DNA of 64,000 nucleotides from an uncultured Halomicronema sp. (GTDB lineage: Bacteria > Cyanobacteriota > Cyanobacteriia > Phormidesmidales > Phormidesmidaceae). The number at the start of each line of letters is the position of its first letter. The stretch's first letter is position 1. This document shows, one piece after another, positions 19,499 to 29,246 of the stretch. Made by a program: the position numbers and the translations under genes. Location: assembly GCA_937899725.1 (NCBI GenBank), contig CALCCA010000064.1:1-64000 (forward strand), given 5' to 3'. The notes below the pieces were generated by a model, which had not been told where the DNA came from, searched no databases, and saw only the letters and a list, made by a program, of their open reading frames with translations.

Positions 19499-20824
19499 TC
19501 AGCTCACAACAGAGCCGTACAGATCGTAAACGTCTGCGGATTCAAGGTGGACTTGGGCCAACTGCCCTAAAGCCGCAGCGCCTTTGAGATAGACCAAGCC
19601 ATCCACATCAGGGGCAAAGCGCGCCGATCGCCCAATCATTTCTCCCGTGGCGGGGTTTACCTGCTCAACGAGCACGTCTACAGTTTTGTCTACCTCAGCT
19701 TGATTGCGCTTGAGCGAAATCGGCTGCTGAGCCTGCATCAAGCGATCACGGCGATCGTCCATCACGGCCTGATCGATCTGGTGGGGCAGCGTGGCCCCGG
19801 GTGTCCCCTCTTCGGCGGAATAGGTGAAGACGCCGACATGGTCAAACTCGTGGCGCTGTACGAAGGCCAGCAAATGCTCGAACTGCGCTTCCGTCTCGCC
19901 GGGAAAGCCGACAATAAACGTGGTGCGCATTACGGCGTCCGGCAGCGCGGCTTTGATGCGATGGATGATGTCATCGTTGACGCGCCCTTGCCAGGGCCGA
20001 TTCATCGCCCGCAACACGTCAGGGTGCGAATGCTGTAGGGGCAAATCTAAGTAGGGCAGCACGTTGGGCACATCTTTAATGGCAGTGATCACCGCCGGGG
20101 TGAGCCCCGTGGGGTAGGCATAGTGCATGCGAATCCACGGAATGTTGACCTCGCCGAGGGCGTATAGCAGCTCCGCTAGCTGCGGTTTGCCGTAGAGGTC
20201 AACGCCATAGTTGGTGGTGATTTGGGAGATGAGCACCAGCTCTTGTACGCCTTCGCTGGCCAGCTGGTGAGCTTCGGCCACGATCGACTCAATGGAGCGC
20301 GATCGCTGATCGCCCCGCAGATGCGGAATGATGCAAAACGCACAGCGGTAGTTACAGCCCTCGGCCACTCTCAGATAGGCCGTGCCTTCGGCCGTGGTGC
20401 GATAGCGGGGCACGGTTTCATCAGCAATGTAGGTGGGTTCGACCGAGACGGCCTTGACGCGCTCACCCGTCTCGGCGCGCTCAATCACGTCCACAATTTT
20501 GTGGTAATCCCCCGTGCCGACCAGTGCCACCGCTTCCGGAATTTCCTCCAGCAGTTCATCTTTAAAGTGCTGAGCCAAACAGCCGGTAATCACAATTTTT
20601 TTGTCGGCGGCGGCGAGTTCTACCAGGGTGCGCACCGACTCTTCGCGGGCCGACTCGATGAAGCTGCAGGTATTAACGATGACGTAATCGGCCAGCTCTT
20701 CATTGGCATCCACACCATACCCTGCCTGCACCAACAGTCCCAGCATGTGCTCCGTGTCAACTCGATTTTTTTCGCAGCCTAAGTGCGTGACAGCAATGGT
20801 GGGACGGGGCGCAGCAACAGTCAT
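19499..20824 (-). CDS. rimO: Ribosomal protein S12 methylthiotransferase
   Basis: A 441-residue radical-SAM enzyme that methylthiolates an aspartate of ribosomal protein S12. The N-terminal MTTase domain carries its three cluster cysteines in [22 protein letters not shown] and ITGCLAQ. The radical-SAM motif C-x3-C-x2-C is CNYRCAFC, followed by [17 protein letters not shown] domain ends the protein. The start is the ATG at 20824; the upstream extension to 20902 has no family similarity. RimO is preferred over MiaB because of the PHLRG signature and TRAM end. The gene stands alone. Confidence 0.93.
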   Translation of the reverse strand: MTVAAPRPTIAVTHLGCEKNRVDTEHMLGLLVQAGYGVDANEELADYVIVNTCSFIESAREESVRTLVELAAADKKIVITGCLAQHFKDELLEEIPEAVALVGTGDYHKIVDVIERAETGERVKAVSVEPTYIADETVPRYRTTAEGTAYLRVAEGCNYRCAFCIIPHLRGDQRSRSIESIVAEAHQLASEGVQELVLISQITTNYGVDLYGKPQLAELLYALGEVNIPWIRMHYAYPTGLTPAVITAIKDVPNVLPYLDLPLQHSHPDVLRAMNRPWQGRVNDDIIHRIKAALPDAVMRTTFIVGFPGETEAQFEHLLAFVQRHEFDHVGVFTYSAEEGTPGATLPHQIDQAVMDDRRDRLMQAQQPISLKRNQAEVDKTVDVLVEQVNPATGEMIGRSARFAPDVDGLVYLKGAAALGQLAQVHLESADVYDLYGSVVS

Positions 20825-21099
20825 AAGCAATCCAGAAATTCCAAGCAGGGTGGTAGAGGTCGAACCGGCGTAGCCCGGTCGCAAGGTTAGGGCTCGCCGC
20901 ATTCGTTTCGCGGCTCACCAATCTCTCATCGTAGAGGCTTTACGGCGTTTTGTGGGGGCCACGCTCGCCTAGGCCCGACTGGAGCGCAAAAGGAACCACA
21001 AGAATGATAGCGCTTGGGGTAAATTGGGTTAATGGCACAGCGACTTTAGGGCGCTTGGCTAGATCAGCGATTTAGTCTTCGCATTCGAGACCAGTTCAC

Positions 21100-21945
21100 G
21101 TGAGTTTAACGACTATTTTTAAGGCCACAACCCCCGTGATTGGGGTCGTCCATCTCTTGCCCCTGCCCACTTCGCCCCGGTGGGGCGGCGATCTGCAAAG
21201 GGTGATTGACCGAGCCGAGCAAGAAGCAACGGCGTTGGCGTCGGGGGGCGTCAGTGGCATTATTGTGGAAAACTTTTTCGACTCACCCTTTCCGAAGGAT
21301 CAGGTCGATCCGGCTGTGGTCAGCGCGATGAGTTTGATTGTGCATCGTTTGCAGCAGCTCGTGGCGGTGCCGGTCGGTATCAACGTACTGAGAAACGATG
21401 CCCGCAGTGCCATGGCGATCGCCACCTGCGTCAACGCGCAGTTTATTCGCGTGAATGTGTTGACGGGTGTCATGGCGACGGATCAAGGTCTGATCGAAGG
21501 CTGTGCTTACGAGCTATTGCGGTATCGTCGGGAACTCGGCAGCGAGGTCAAAATTTTGGCCGATGTGCTGGTCAAACACGCCCGCCCCCTCGGCTCACCC
21601 AATCTCACCACCGCTGTGGAAGAAACGATTCATCGCGGTTTGGCTGATGGCATTATTCTCTCCGGTTGGGCGACCGGCAGTCCACCCAGTTTAGAAGATC
21701 TGGAATTGGCGAAAACCGCCGCTAAAGAAATTCCTGTTTTCATCGGTAGCGGCGCTAATTGGGAAAATATTGGCCAGCTAATTCAGTCGGCGGATGGGGC
21801 GATCGTGGCAAGTTCGCTCAAGCGCAAGGGCGATATCAATCAGCCGATCGATCCGATTCGGGTGCGTCAATTTATCGAGTCTTTAGAAGCCGGTGTCTCT
21901 ATTCGCGAATCAGCGACGGAGTATCGACCGGTTACGGCTGTCTGA
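21100..21945 (+). CDS. btpA: BtpA family photosystem I biogenesis protein
   Basis: A 281-residue BtpA/SgcQ-family TIM-barrel-like protein. In Synechocystis, BtpA is a thylakoid-associated factor needed for stable photosystem I. Family features are PVIGVVHLLPLPTSPRW near the N-terminus, GIIVENFFDSPF, INVLRNDARSAMAIA, FIRVNVLTGVMATDQG, and the GSGANWENI loop near the end. The start is GTG, 11 residues before the conserved start of the fold. The gene is monocistronic and convergent with the small gene at 22270. Confidence 0.92.
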   Translation: MSLTTIFKATTPVIGVVHLLPLPTSPRWGGDLQRVIDRAEQEATALASGGVSGIIVENFFDSPFPKDQVDPAVVSAMSLIVHRLQQLVAVPVGINVLRNDARSAMAIATCVNAQFIRVNVLTGVMATDQGLIEGCAYELLRYRRELGSEVKILADVLVKHARPLGSPNLTTAVEETIHRGLADGIILSGWATGSPPSLEDLELAKTAAKEIPVFIGSGANWENIGQLIQSADGAIVASSLKRKGDINQPIDPIRVRQFIESLEAGVSIRESATEYRPVTAV

Positions 21946-22269
21946 TTTGTTCTCTGGGTACTTGAGAAGCCGCCCAAACAAGCTCAGCCGATTCGGTCGG
22001 GTTCCGCCACGAAGGTTGAGATGAATCGGCCTGATGCCTGAGCCACCTGGATCTGTCGCTTCTCGGGGAGACGACCACGGGTTGCGGCTCGCTTGGGGGC
22101 TTACGGGCTGAAACCAGCAACTGTGTCCGGCCTTGATTGTCCCAGCGCTCCCCACCCGTCCGACGCTGGCTAGGCTGACGACCTTCGCCGACAACATCGC
22201 TCTGTCTCTGCGGTGTTTAAGGAAACGGCCTGCGGGTGCAATGGCGACCCAATTGCACCCGCAGGACCA
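21946..22269. other. Convergent spacer with inverted repeat
   Basis: About 320 bp between convergent genes, GC-rich, with no convincing ORF. The one clear structure is the inverted repeat at 22229-22265. I could not match the rest to a known RNA. Confidence 0.4.
22229..22265. terminator. 13-bp inverted repeat between convergent genes
   Basis: The arms CCTGCGGGTGCAA (22229-22241) and TTGCACCCGCAGG (22253-22265) pair perfectly around an 11-nt loop. The repeat lies four bases from the stop of the minus-strand gene. No T-run follows on either strand, so it is a terminator or 3'-end structure by position only. Confidence 0.5.
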
Positions 22270-22692
22270 TCAGCTGTCGGTTGGTGGTGGTAGATGCTTG
22301 TTCTCTAACCGTGACGAGGTCAAGACGGATTTTGTGGCCAGTACGATCGCCAGCTCTGCGGTCAGGGCATCCTCGGCGCGATACGCTTCCCACGTGCCCG
22401 AGTCAAAACAGCCGATGCGCCAATGGCCATACATATAGCTGCCATCTGCCGCCAGCGTTCCGCTATAGCGGATCGGGCTGGGCGAAGACATCAAATAGCG
22501 CTTGACGAAAAAAATGCGGTTGCCCAACAATTCGCCTGTGATCCAGGCTTCGCCTAAATAGTTGGCATCCAAAATGCGCCCATCTAAAATATTGCCCCCT
22601 TGAACCAGGGTGGCGGCAAATTGCGTGGGGTGTCCGGCTTGCCAATAGGTGCCGCCCCAATCTCCACTCATGTTGATAGCGATGGGTGTCAT
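22270..22692 (-). CDS. Small beta-rich protein of unknown function
   Basis: A 140-residue protein with no recognised domain. The chosen start is ATG 22692 (MTPIAINMSGDWGG); the open frame extends 52 codons upstream, but that part is low-quality and Arg/Ser-rich. The body contains alternating strands such as MSGDWGGTYWQAG, QFAATLVQGGNILDG, AWITGELLGNRIFFV and RYSGTLAADGSYMYGHWRIG. Together these resemble a lipocalin-like or small barrel fold seen in several cyanobacterial hypotheticals. No signal peptide. Function unknown. Confidence 0.6.
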   Translation of the reverse strand: MTPIAINMSGDWGGTYWQAGHPTQFAATLVQGGNILDGRILDANYLGEAWITGELLGNRIFFVKRYLMSSPSPIRYSGTLAADGSYMYGHWRIGCFDSGTWEAYRAEDALTAELAIVLATKSVLTSSRLENKHLPPPTDS

Positions 22693-23246
22693 ACGTCTGC
22701 GTTCAAAGGAAATCAAAGGTGGGGTAGATTGGGATACGGCATCGAGAATCCTTGGCCCCGCGCTCTGAATAGGGCGAGTTCCGATGTCGGGCCGTCGCGA
22801 GCGGGAGGCATGCAGTCCTTTGGGCCTACCCAAGAGGGGACTAGACATATTGTCCCCAGCCTCGTGTCAAGTCGCTGCACCGGGTTAAACGCCGCCTTGC
22901 GCCAAGGCTGAAGGCTCGATCAAGAGATTCAAAAAGAGACTTGATCAGCACCAAGCCAGATGCCAGACAGTCTCGATATCAGCTATGTTCAGGCTGCTGA
23001 TCTGGGTCGCGATCGCACAGGGTCAGCGCAAATTCTAGCGTTGGGCTCGGCATCCGTGTGCAGGGCTCGGCGCTGATCCAACATTTTCAGGTTAAATACG
23101 TTCTCTATCTGGGGCACTGTTCAACCCAGATAGTCCGCACCCGATTTATGAGTACCGGCTTAACGGCGCTGAGCGACTGAGATCCTCATCTCGGTATAAA
23201 CCCCAGGCCAGTAGGATAAATAAGAAGACTTGCGAATTGGTTCACC
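22693..23246. other. Divergent intergenic region
   Basis: About 550 bp without a convincing gene. A hairpin lies at 23106-23132 (TATCTGGG / CCCAGATA, 11-nt loop). Near the downstream gene, GAGAT-CCTC-ATCTC at about 23179-23192 is followed by TATAAA, which could be an operator plus -10 region. One GCGATCGC is present. Confidence 0.35.
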
Positions 23247-24083
23247 ATGAGACTCTACGTAATTTCGGCTTTAGTGATAGCGTTCCTTGCTATCTTATTC
23301 GCGCTGCAAAACACTAATCTGGTGACAATTCAACTTTTCCTGTGGGAATATCGGCAATCTCTGGCGCTAATTTTGTTGGTTACTTTAGCGATTGGGGTGA
23401 TTATTGGCCTACTGGTATCCGTCCCGGCCCTGATTCGTCGCAACCTCAAAACCGCGCGCGTCCAAAAGCAAGCCGACAGTCTCACCGACACAATTCAAGC
23501 CAAAGAGCAGGCGATCGCCACGGCCACCCAAACGACCTATACGACGCAGCAAAACTACGAGGAACTGCTGCAATCGCTCGGCGTGCTTGATCCCGTTACC
23601 GGGCTGATTCGGCAAGACTTGATGCCGCAAACGGTGTCGGCCCAGCTCACCCATTTTCAGAAGCGCGAAGAGGTGGCTCAACTCCCGGCGCTGAGCGTGC
23701 TCGTATTCAAAGTGCTGCCCGTGCTCGAAGACGGCTATCCCCTGGAAGCGATGTTTGCCTCCGTGGCCGAGCTGCTACGGCAACGGGCGTCTTTTAAGAC
23801 CTGGTTTTATAGCGATGGGCGCGGGCTGTTTGCCGCTACCCTGACGGGCCTCGACACCAAAGCCATGACCCACTACAGCGAAGAGCTACAGGCCGCAATT
23901 CTAGAGCATCCGCCCGTGTTGCCCACGGGTAAGACGATGGAGCTGGATGTCAGCGTCGGCGGCGCGATCGCCGAAACCCCCACCGTGATCGATGGTCACC
24001 AGCTCGTGCAAACGGCTGAAAAAGCCCTGGCAGAAGCGCTGCAGCGCGGCCGCAATCGCGTCAGAATCTTGCAGGCCTCATAG
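23247..24083 (+). CDS. LapA-domain protein with degenerate GGDEF domain
   Basis: A 278-residue inner-membrane protein. Residues 1-62 form a LapA/DUF1049 domain with two membrane segments (VISALVIAFLAILFALQN and ALILLVTLAIGVIIGLLV). Residues about 65-105 are helical, probably coiled coil. Residues about 110-275 look like a GGDEF domain: DPVTGLIRQDLM resembles the start, and AEKALAEALQRGRNRV the end. The signature itself reads SDGRG at residues 189-193, so the catalytic GG(D/E)EF is lost and cyclase activity is unlikely. It may bind a nucleotide or only a partner. The ATG start is well supported by the LapA start MRLYVIS. recR follows 137 bp downstream. Confidence 0.75.
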   Translation: MRLYVISALVIAFLAILFALQNTNLVTIQLFLWEYRQSLALILLVTLAIGVIIGLLVSVPALIRRNLKTARVQKQADSLTDTIQAKEQAIATATQTTYTTQQNYEELLQSLGVLDPVTGLIRQDLMPQTVSAQLTHFQKREEVAQLPALSVLVFKVLPVLEDGYPLEAMFASVAELLRQRASFKTWFYSDGRGLFAATLTGLDTKAMTHYSEELQAAILEHPPVLPTGKTMELDVSVGGAIAETPTVIDGHQLVQTAEKALAEALQRGRNRVRILQAS

Positions 24084-24087
24084 GATG

Positions 24088-24117
24088 AAGAAAAGGCTCT
24101 TTGCTGCGGCCTTTCTT
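24088..24117 (+). terminator. Weak terminator-like hairpin after LapA-GGDEF gene
   Basis: AAGAAAAGGC pairs with GCCTTTCTT, leaving one bulged A, a few bases after the stop. A short T-rich stretch is within the right arm. It would separate this gene from recR. Confidence 0.35.
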
Positions 24118-24220
24118 CCTCAACCCAAGCTAAAATCAACGACTTGTCACCCCAGCGATTGCGCGATCGTGGGTGGCCAGCCCTCAACGGCTGTTCTGAC
24201 CTGATAGGAGCATTAGTCCC

Positions 24221-24814
24221 ATTTACGCTCGCCCCCTCTCTCGACTTATCGAAGAACTCCAGAAGCTGCCCGGCGTGGGGCCCAAGACCGCTCAGCGGCT
24301 GGCGCTGCATCTGCTCAAACGACCGGATGGTGAGGTGCAAGCCCTAGCCCAAGCCCTGATCGACGCCAAGTCTCAGATGGGGTACTGCTCGATCTGTTTT
24401 CATCTGTCGGCTGAGCCGGTGTGCGATATCTGCAAATCCACCAGCCGTGATTTGCAAACGCTGTGCGTTGTGGCTGATTCTCGGGATGTCATCGCGCTGG
24501 AAAGAACCCGCGAGTACAAAGGCAGATATCACGTGTTGGGTGGGATGATTTCGCCGATGGATGGCATTGGCCCTGAGCAACTCAACATCGGACCGCTGGT
24601 GCACCGGGTTAACAAAGAAAACATTCAGGAGGCCATCATTGCGATCAGTCCCAGTATCGAGGGCGACACGACGACGCTTTATTTGGGACAGCTGCTCAAA
24701 CCATTTACCAAAGTGACCCGCATTGCCTTTGGCTTGCCGATGGGCGGTGATCTGGAATATGCCGATGAGGTAACCCTCGCCCGCGCCCTCGAAGGTCGGC
24801 GGCAGCTGGACTAG
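24221..24814 (+). CDS. recR: Recombination protein RecR, apparent ATT start
   Basis: RecR acts with RecF/RecO in RecA loading and gap repair. Counting from ATT 24221 it has 197 residues. Family parts are visible in order: [26 protein letters not shown] (helix-hairpin-helix), a C4 zinc finger in [16 protein letters not shown], and a TOPRIM domain with [15 protein letters not shown] and GRYHVLGG. Between the in-frame TGA at 24197 and GTG 24275 there is no ATG, GTG or TTG. The GTG would delete most of the helix-hairpin-helix. ATT 24221, with AGGAG ten bases upstream, fits the family N-terminus (usually VYTRPL). I infer a non-standard start; a sequencing error is the alternative. Confidence 0.9.
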   Translation: MYARPLSRLIEELQKLPGVGPKTAQRLALHLLKRPDGEVQALAQALIDAKSQMGYCSICFHLSAEPVCDICKSTSRDLQTLCVVADSRDVIALERTREYKGRYHVLGGMISPMDGIGPEQLNIGPLVHRVNKENIQEAIIAISPSIEGDTTTLYLGQLLKPFTKVTRIAFGLPMGGDLEYADEVTLARALEGRRQLD

Positions 24815-25132
24815 GTGAGCGATCGCCCCAGTTCTGCCTGACAAGGGGGCGCGAGCGTCGGGCAATAAACAAGAATTGATGTGAATTCTTGCCCAACTGT
24901 GCAGGGACTGCCCGCTGCCTCTATTCGGGGAAATTACATATAAATTTTTAGAAAACTCCTCGGGTCGTCCGCGATCGCTGAGAAAAGAGGAATGGATGGC
25001 TCAACTCCGTAGCCAATGTTCGGCAGACTACACTGATAGTGCAGACGATTGCTACCGTGATGCTGCGAAAGATTCGGGATTGCCTGCCAGCTTGAGCCCC
25101 ACCCTGTCATTTCATCGAGCAACCTGCGACCT
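24815..25132. other. Intergenic region after recR
   Basis: About 320 bp with no convincing ORF. An inverted repeat CAAGAATT-GATGTG-AATTCTTG lies at 24870-24891 and may be a 3' structure for recR. Two HIP1-like sites occur. Confidence 0.4.
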
Positions 25133-25753
25133 GTGTCACCTACGATCAAAACAGTTGAGCAATTCCTCGCTGCTTACCAGGGCGGTCAGCATGAGTTTTT
25201 GCAGCTCTCTTTGCCCGGGGCGAAGCTGGCTGAGCAATATCTCCCTTTTATCACGCTTGAGGATGTTGACTTCGAGCAGGCCAACTTACGGAGTGCTGTG
25301 CTGACGGGAGCCTCTCTAATTCGGGCCAACCTGGAGCAAGCTAATCTCCAGCGGACGAATCTGATCGGTGCGGATTTGATCAGAGCGAATCTGCTGAAAG
25401 CGCGCCTGGTGAATGTCTTACTCGCCTCCGCTAATTTATCGGGGGCGTATTTGAGTGGCGCTGATCTGCGGGGGGCAAGCCTCGCCGGAGCCAATTTGAA
25501 CGGGGCAAATTTGCGCGGTGCTGATTTGCGAGAGGCTAACCTTACGGGGGCCACCCTATTCGGCACTGACCTGACCAACGCTAACTTGCGGGGTGTCTCC
25601 CTTGAGGAGGCCAAACTTAGCTATACGATTATGCCCAACGGCTATTGCTTGGTCGGTGAAAACGACGTTGACGCCGACCCTAATCATTCTCAGGTCTCTC
25701 TGACTAACATTGCTGCCTATTCTCGCTTATCGCAAAAATTCAAAAAGTCTTAG
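25133..25753 (+). CDS. Pentapeptide-repeat protein
   Basis: A 206-residue protein. Residues about 45-165 are built from A(N/D)LXX pentapeptides (ANLRS, ANLEQ, ANLQR, ADLIR, ANLSG, ADLRG, ANLNG and more), which fold as a right-handed beta-helix. The N-terminal 40 residues (TIKTVEQFLAAYQ...) are a short helical cap. The C-terminal 40 residues fall outside the repeat. No signal peptide. Such proteins are abundant in cyanobacteria, and most have unknown roles. The start is GTG. No neighbour suggests a function. Confidence 0.88.
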   Translation: MSPTIKTVEQFLAAYQGGQHEFLQLSLPGAKLAEQYLPFITLEDVDFEQANLRSAVLTGASLIRANLEQANLQRTNLIGADLIRANLLKARLVNVLLASANLSGAYLSGADLRGASLAGANLNGANLRGADLREANLTGATLFGTDLTNANLRGVSLEEAKLSYTIMPNGYCLVGENDVDADPNHSQVSLTNIAAYSRLSQKFKKS

Positions 25754-26041
25754 GTCTGGCGGCAAGGCACTGAACCGAGTCAAAATCAGGTGCCTCTGTC
25801 GGTGCCTCTACCAGTGAGAATCGTCCAGACTATCAGGAGACAGGAGATTTGTGGGGTGGCTGGCGGCTTAGGGATGTCGAGGTGGGCCGTCATGATCGCG
25901 ACTGAATCCCTCGAATGCTGCACCCAAAAGTCATCCTGAGAGTGGCGTAACCCACTCAGTCAGGCTGATTGAGGGTGTGCCCGCCAGAGCAGAGTCGTAT
26001 AATCAAAACTCGCAAGTCAACAAATAGAGAGTCAAGACGAC

Positions 26042-27283
26042 ATGGCGGACTGGCAAGTGGTTGAGGGGGGCGTCACCGCACCGAAAGGATTTCGCGCGGC
26101 GGGGGTGGCCGCTGGGCTCAAGCCGTCAGGGGCGACAGATTTGGCGCTAATTGTGTCTGATACTGATGCGATCGCGGCGGGAGTGTATACCCTGAGCCAA
26201 GTCCGCGCGGCCTGCGTCGATTATTGTCAGCAGCGGCTTGAAGCCAAGCCCTATGCCCAGGCAATCGTAATCAATGCGGGTCAAGCCAATGCCTGCACCG
26301 GCCCCCAGGGGTGGCAAGATGCCGTCACCACCTGTCAGCAAGTGGCGGCAGCACTGCAGATTCCGGTGGCATCAGTGCTGGTCGCCTCAACCGGGGTGAT
26401 TGGGCAGCGCATCAAAATGGCAGCGCTGTCAGCGGGCATTCCCCAGGCGATAGCCAGCCTTTCTGAAACGGGCTCTGCCGCCGCCGCCGAGGCGATTATT
26501 ACCACTGACCTGGTGACTAAGTCGATCGCCCTAGAGATGGATTGGGAAGGCCGCCCGATTCGCGTCGGCGGTATCGCTAAGGGGTCAGGCATGATTCACC
26601 CCAACATGGCGACAATGCTGGCCTTTGTGACCTGTGACGCCACCGTGTCACCCGCGCTGTGGCAATCGATGTTGGGCCGAGCGATCGCCCACAGCTTTAA
26701 TCAAATCACGGTCGATGGCGATACCAGCACGAATGACTGTGTGCTGGCACTGGCTAATGGTGAGTCGCGCACTCCGGCGATTACCGAGCCCGGTCCGGCT
26801 GCTGACCGCTTAGAGGCCATGCTGACGGCGGTTTGTGATCACTTAGCGAAGGCGATCGCTCGTGATGGCGAAGGGGCCACCTGCCTGATTGAGGTCGTGG
26901 TGACGGGGGCACCTGATGATGTCTCAGCTCGTCAAGTGGCTAAGACGATTGCCGGTTCATCCCTGCTGAAATGTGCCATTTTTGGTCATGACCCCAACTG
27001 GGGCCGCATTGCGATGGCCGCCGGTCGCGCTGGGGTGCCCTTTGATCAAGGCGATCTGCGGATTCAGCTCGGCGACTTTTTGCTGATGCAGCATGGGCAG
27101 CCGCAGCCCTTTGACCGCGACGCGGCCAGCCAATATCTTAAGCAAACCACCGACGGCGACTACCTCAAAACCGACACCGTCATGATGCAAGTGGGGCTGG
27201 GGCACGGCACGGGCACAGGCATCGCCTGGGGCTGCGACTTTAGCTACGACTACGTGCGCATCAACGCCGAATACACCACCTGA
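26042..27283 (+). CDS. argJ: Bifunctional ornithine acetyltransferase / N-acetylglutamate synthase
   Basis: A 413-residue ArgJ recycles the acetyl group from N-acetylornithine to glutamate, and may also make N-acetylglutamate from acetyl-CoA. The protein self-cleaves before the threonine of the ATML motif, seen here as HPNMATMLAF with T191 as the new N-terminal nucleophile. Other family parts are GFRAAGVAAGLKPSG near the start and GHDPNWGRIAMAAGRAGV. It starts at an ATG. It complements argD, which is far upstream. Whether it is bi- or monofunctional cannot be told from sequence. The next gene starts 48 bp on. Confidence 0.95.
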   Translation: MADWQVVEGGVTAPKGFRAAGVAAGLKPSGATDLALIVSDTDAIAAGVYTLSQVRAACVDYCQQRLEAKPYAQAIVINAGQANACTGPQGWQDAVTTCQQVAAALQIPVASVLVASTGVIGQRIKMAALSAGIPQAIASLSETGSAAAAEAIITTDLVTKSIALEMDWEGRPIRVGGIAKGSGMIHPNMATMLAFVTCDATVSPALWQSMLGRAIAHSFNQITVDGDTSTNDCVLALANGESRTPAITEPGPAADRLEAMLTAVCDHLAKAIARDGEGATCLIEVVVTGAPDDVSARQVAKTIAGSSLLKCAIFGHDPNWGRIAMAAGRAGVPFDQGDLRIQLGDFLLMQHGQPQPFDRDAASQYLKQTTDGDYLKTDTVMMQVGLGHGTGTGIAWGCDFSYDYVRINAEYTT

Positions 27284-27330
27284 TCGCGCCCCGGTGACTG
27301 CCGATGACCGGCTTCCAGTAAGGTTAAGCT

Positions 27331-29163
27331 TTGAACGTTTTTAGGGCTCTGATTGTCGTGGCTGAGAATACTCCCTATCCCCTGCGATCGCTTAGTTTGG
27401 GGCTGCTCAAAAGCGCCCAACAGAGCCTCGCGCCCACGCCTCGCACCGGCCATCATCCTCGTGTCCGCTGGTGGTTGGGGCTAACCTTGCTCTACAGCAC
27501 CCTCATCGCCGTGCTGATTGGGGATTCGATCTCGGGCAACCCCTATGCCCTGGCGGACGATGCCCGGCAGCACGTATTTTGGATGCTGCGCTTCACCGAT
27601 CCGGCGCTGTTTGCCAACGACTGGATTGCCGATTATTACCAGTCGGTGTCGCCCATTGGCTATATCTGGCTATATCGCCTGGCGGCCCTGGTGGGCCTCT
27701 CGCCCTTGCTGTTGTGTAAGCTGCTGCCGCCCGTGCTCATCGTGCTGACGGCAGGGATCACCTTTTTCACCGTGTTAGAGCTGAGCGCCCTGCCCGCCGC
27801 TGGTTTCGCAGCCTCAGCCCTGCTGACCCAGTCGGTGGAATATACCGGCACCGTGGCCTCTGGCACCTCTAAAGCCTTTGTCTATGGGTTGATGCTGCTC
27901 TTTATATATGCCTGGCTGCGAAAATCGCTGGTCTGGAGCTGGAGCGCGATCGCCCTGCAGGGGATGTTTTATCCCCAGACGGTGCTGCTCACGGCGGGGC
28001 TGTTGGTGTTGGGCCTAGTGGAGCGGCGACAAGGGCGCTGGCGACTGAGTCCGGATCGTCAGCGGTGGTGGCTCACTGGCGGCGGCTTGATCATCGCGAC
28101 GCTGGTGATTCTGTATTACGCGCTCTCGACCAGTCAGTTTGGCCCCACCATGACCGCCGCTGAAGCCCTCACCATGCCCGAATTTTTTCGCGGCGGGCGC
28201 ACTAACTTTTTTCAAACTACCTGGCTGGACGCGTTGCTCTATGGTCGCGGCGGTCTGCGGCTGGATACGGCAATGACGCCCGTGACTAACTTGCTGGGAC
28301 TGCTGCTGCCGCTGATGATCCGTTGGCCCCGCCGCTTTCCGCTGGCCCCATCCATCCGCCCCGAGATCGATCTGTTGCCTAAGCTGGTGGTCACAGCGGT
28401 GTTTTGGTTTGTTGCTGCCCACGCGCTGCTATTTAAACTTTATCTGCCCAGTCGCTATACAGGGCGCTTTCTCTTAATCGTGTTTGTGCTGGCGGGGGGC
28501 ATCGCCACGGTGGTGCTGATCGAGTCGTTGCTGCGCGGGGCGATCGCCCTGCTGCAGCTCACCGCAACGGGTCGGGCCACGCGCCGCAGCGGGCTGGCCA
28601 GTTTACCGACGGCCCTGGCTGGCGCCCTCGCCTTGCTCGTGGTGCTGTATCCCTTGACGATGCCCGGCTATCCTTCCACCTCGATGGTGCGTGGCAACGC
28701 CCCCGAGCTGTATACCTTTTTGGCCACAACGCCCAAAGAGAGTCTGGTGGCCAGCCTATCGGTGGAAACCAGCAACATTCCCAGCTTTTCCCAACGGGCG
28801 GTGCTGCTCAGTTCTGAAATTGCCATCCCTTATCACGCTGGCTACTACGAAGAAATTCGGCAGCGGGCCAAGGCCCTGATCGCCGCTCAATACAGCGCCG
28901 ATCCGCAAGTCGTGACGGCGTTTATCGAACGTTATGGCGTCACCCACTGGCTGTTAGAAACCACCGCCTTTGATGTTCATGCCCTCAACCGAGATCGCTG
29001 GGTGCAGCAATATCAGCCCGAAGCCGGTCAGGCCACCACCGTCCTCGCCAACGGGCAAAGTCCCCTATTGCAAACGCTCGGCGATCGCTGCGTCACCTTT
29101 CAAACCCCGCAACATACTGTGCTCGATGCCCGCTGCATTGTGAGCGCGATCGCCCCATCCTGA
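27331..29163 (+). CDS. Polytopic membrane protein, GT-C-like
   Basis: A 610-residue integral membrane protein with about ten to twelve hydrophobic segments, from WWLGLTLLYSTLIAVLIG to LAGALALLVVLYPLTM, then a soluble C-terminal domain of about 160 residues. The first periplasmic loop has acidic DDARQHVFWMLRF, where GT-C glycosyltransferases carry their catalytic acid. That suggests a lipid-linked sugar transferase, but the match is weak. The start is uncertain: TTG 27331 or GTG 27358. It is convergent with a GT2 glycosyltransferase, and similar pairs occur in surface-polysaccharide loci. I do not recognise a named family. Confidence 0.65.
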   Translation: MNVFRALIVVAENTPYPLRSLSLGLLKSAQQSLAPTPRTGHHPRVRWWLGLTLLYSTLIAVLIGDSISGNPYALADDARQHVFWMLRFTDPALFANDWIADYYQSVSPIGYIWLYRLAALVGLSPLLLCKLLPPVLIVLTAGITFFTVLELSALPAAGFAASALLTQSVEYTGTVASGTSKAFVYGLMLLFIYAWLRKSLVWSWSAIALQGMFYPQTVLLTAGLLVLGLVERRQGRWRLSPDRQRWWLTGGGLIIATLVILYYALSTSQFGPTMTAAEALTMPEFFRGGRTNFFQTTWLDALLYGRGGLRLDTAMTPVTNLLGLLLPLMIRWPRRFPLAPSIRPEIDLLPKLVVTAVFWFVAAHALLFKLYLPSRYTGRFLLIVFVLAGGIATVVLIESLLRGAIALLQLTATGRATRRSGLASLPTALAGALALLVVLYPLTMPGYPSTSMVRGNAPELYTFLATTPKESLVASLSVETSNIPSFSQRAVLLSSEIAIPYHAGYYEEIRQRAKALIAAQYSADPQVVTAFIERYGVTHWLLETTAFDVHALNRDRWVQQYQPEAGQATTVLANGQSPLLQTLGDRCVTFQTPQHTVLDARCIVSAIAPS

Positions 29164-29246
29164 CAATTACCCCGCTGCTCCAAAATCTGCCCCCCAGCTC
29201 CCCTTGCCCCGCCGCTCCCCATCTCCCCTACCCGATCTCGTCAGCC

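Noticed and set aside
21910-22197. 95-codon minus-strand ORF after btpA
   Set aside because: It overlaps the end of btpA and is Ser/Arg/Pro-rich without structure; I also tried and failed to match the stretch to SRP RNA or another known RNA.
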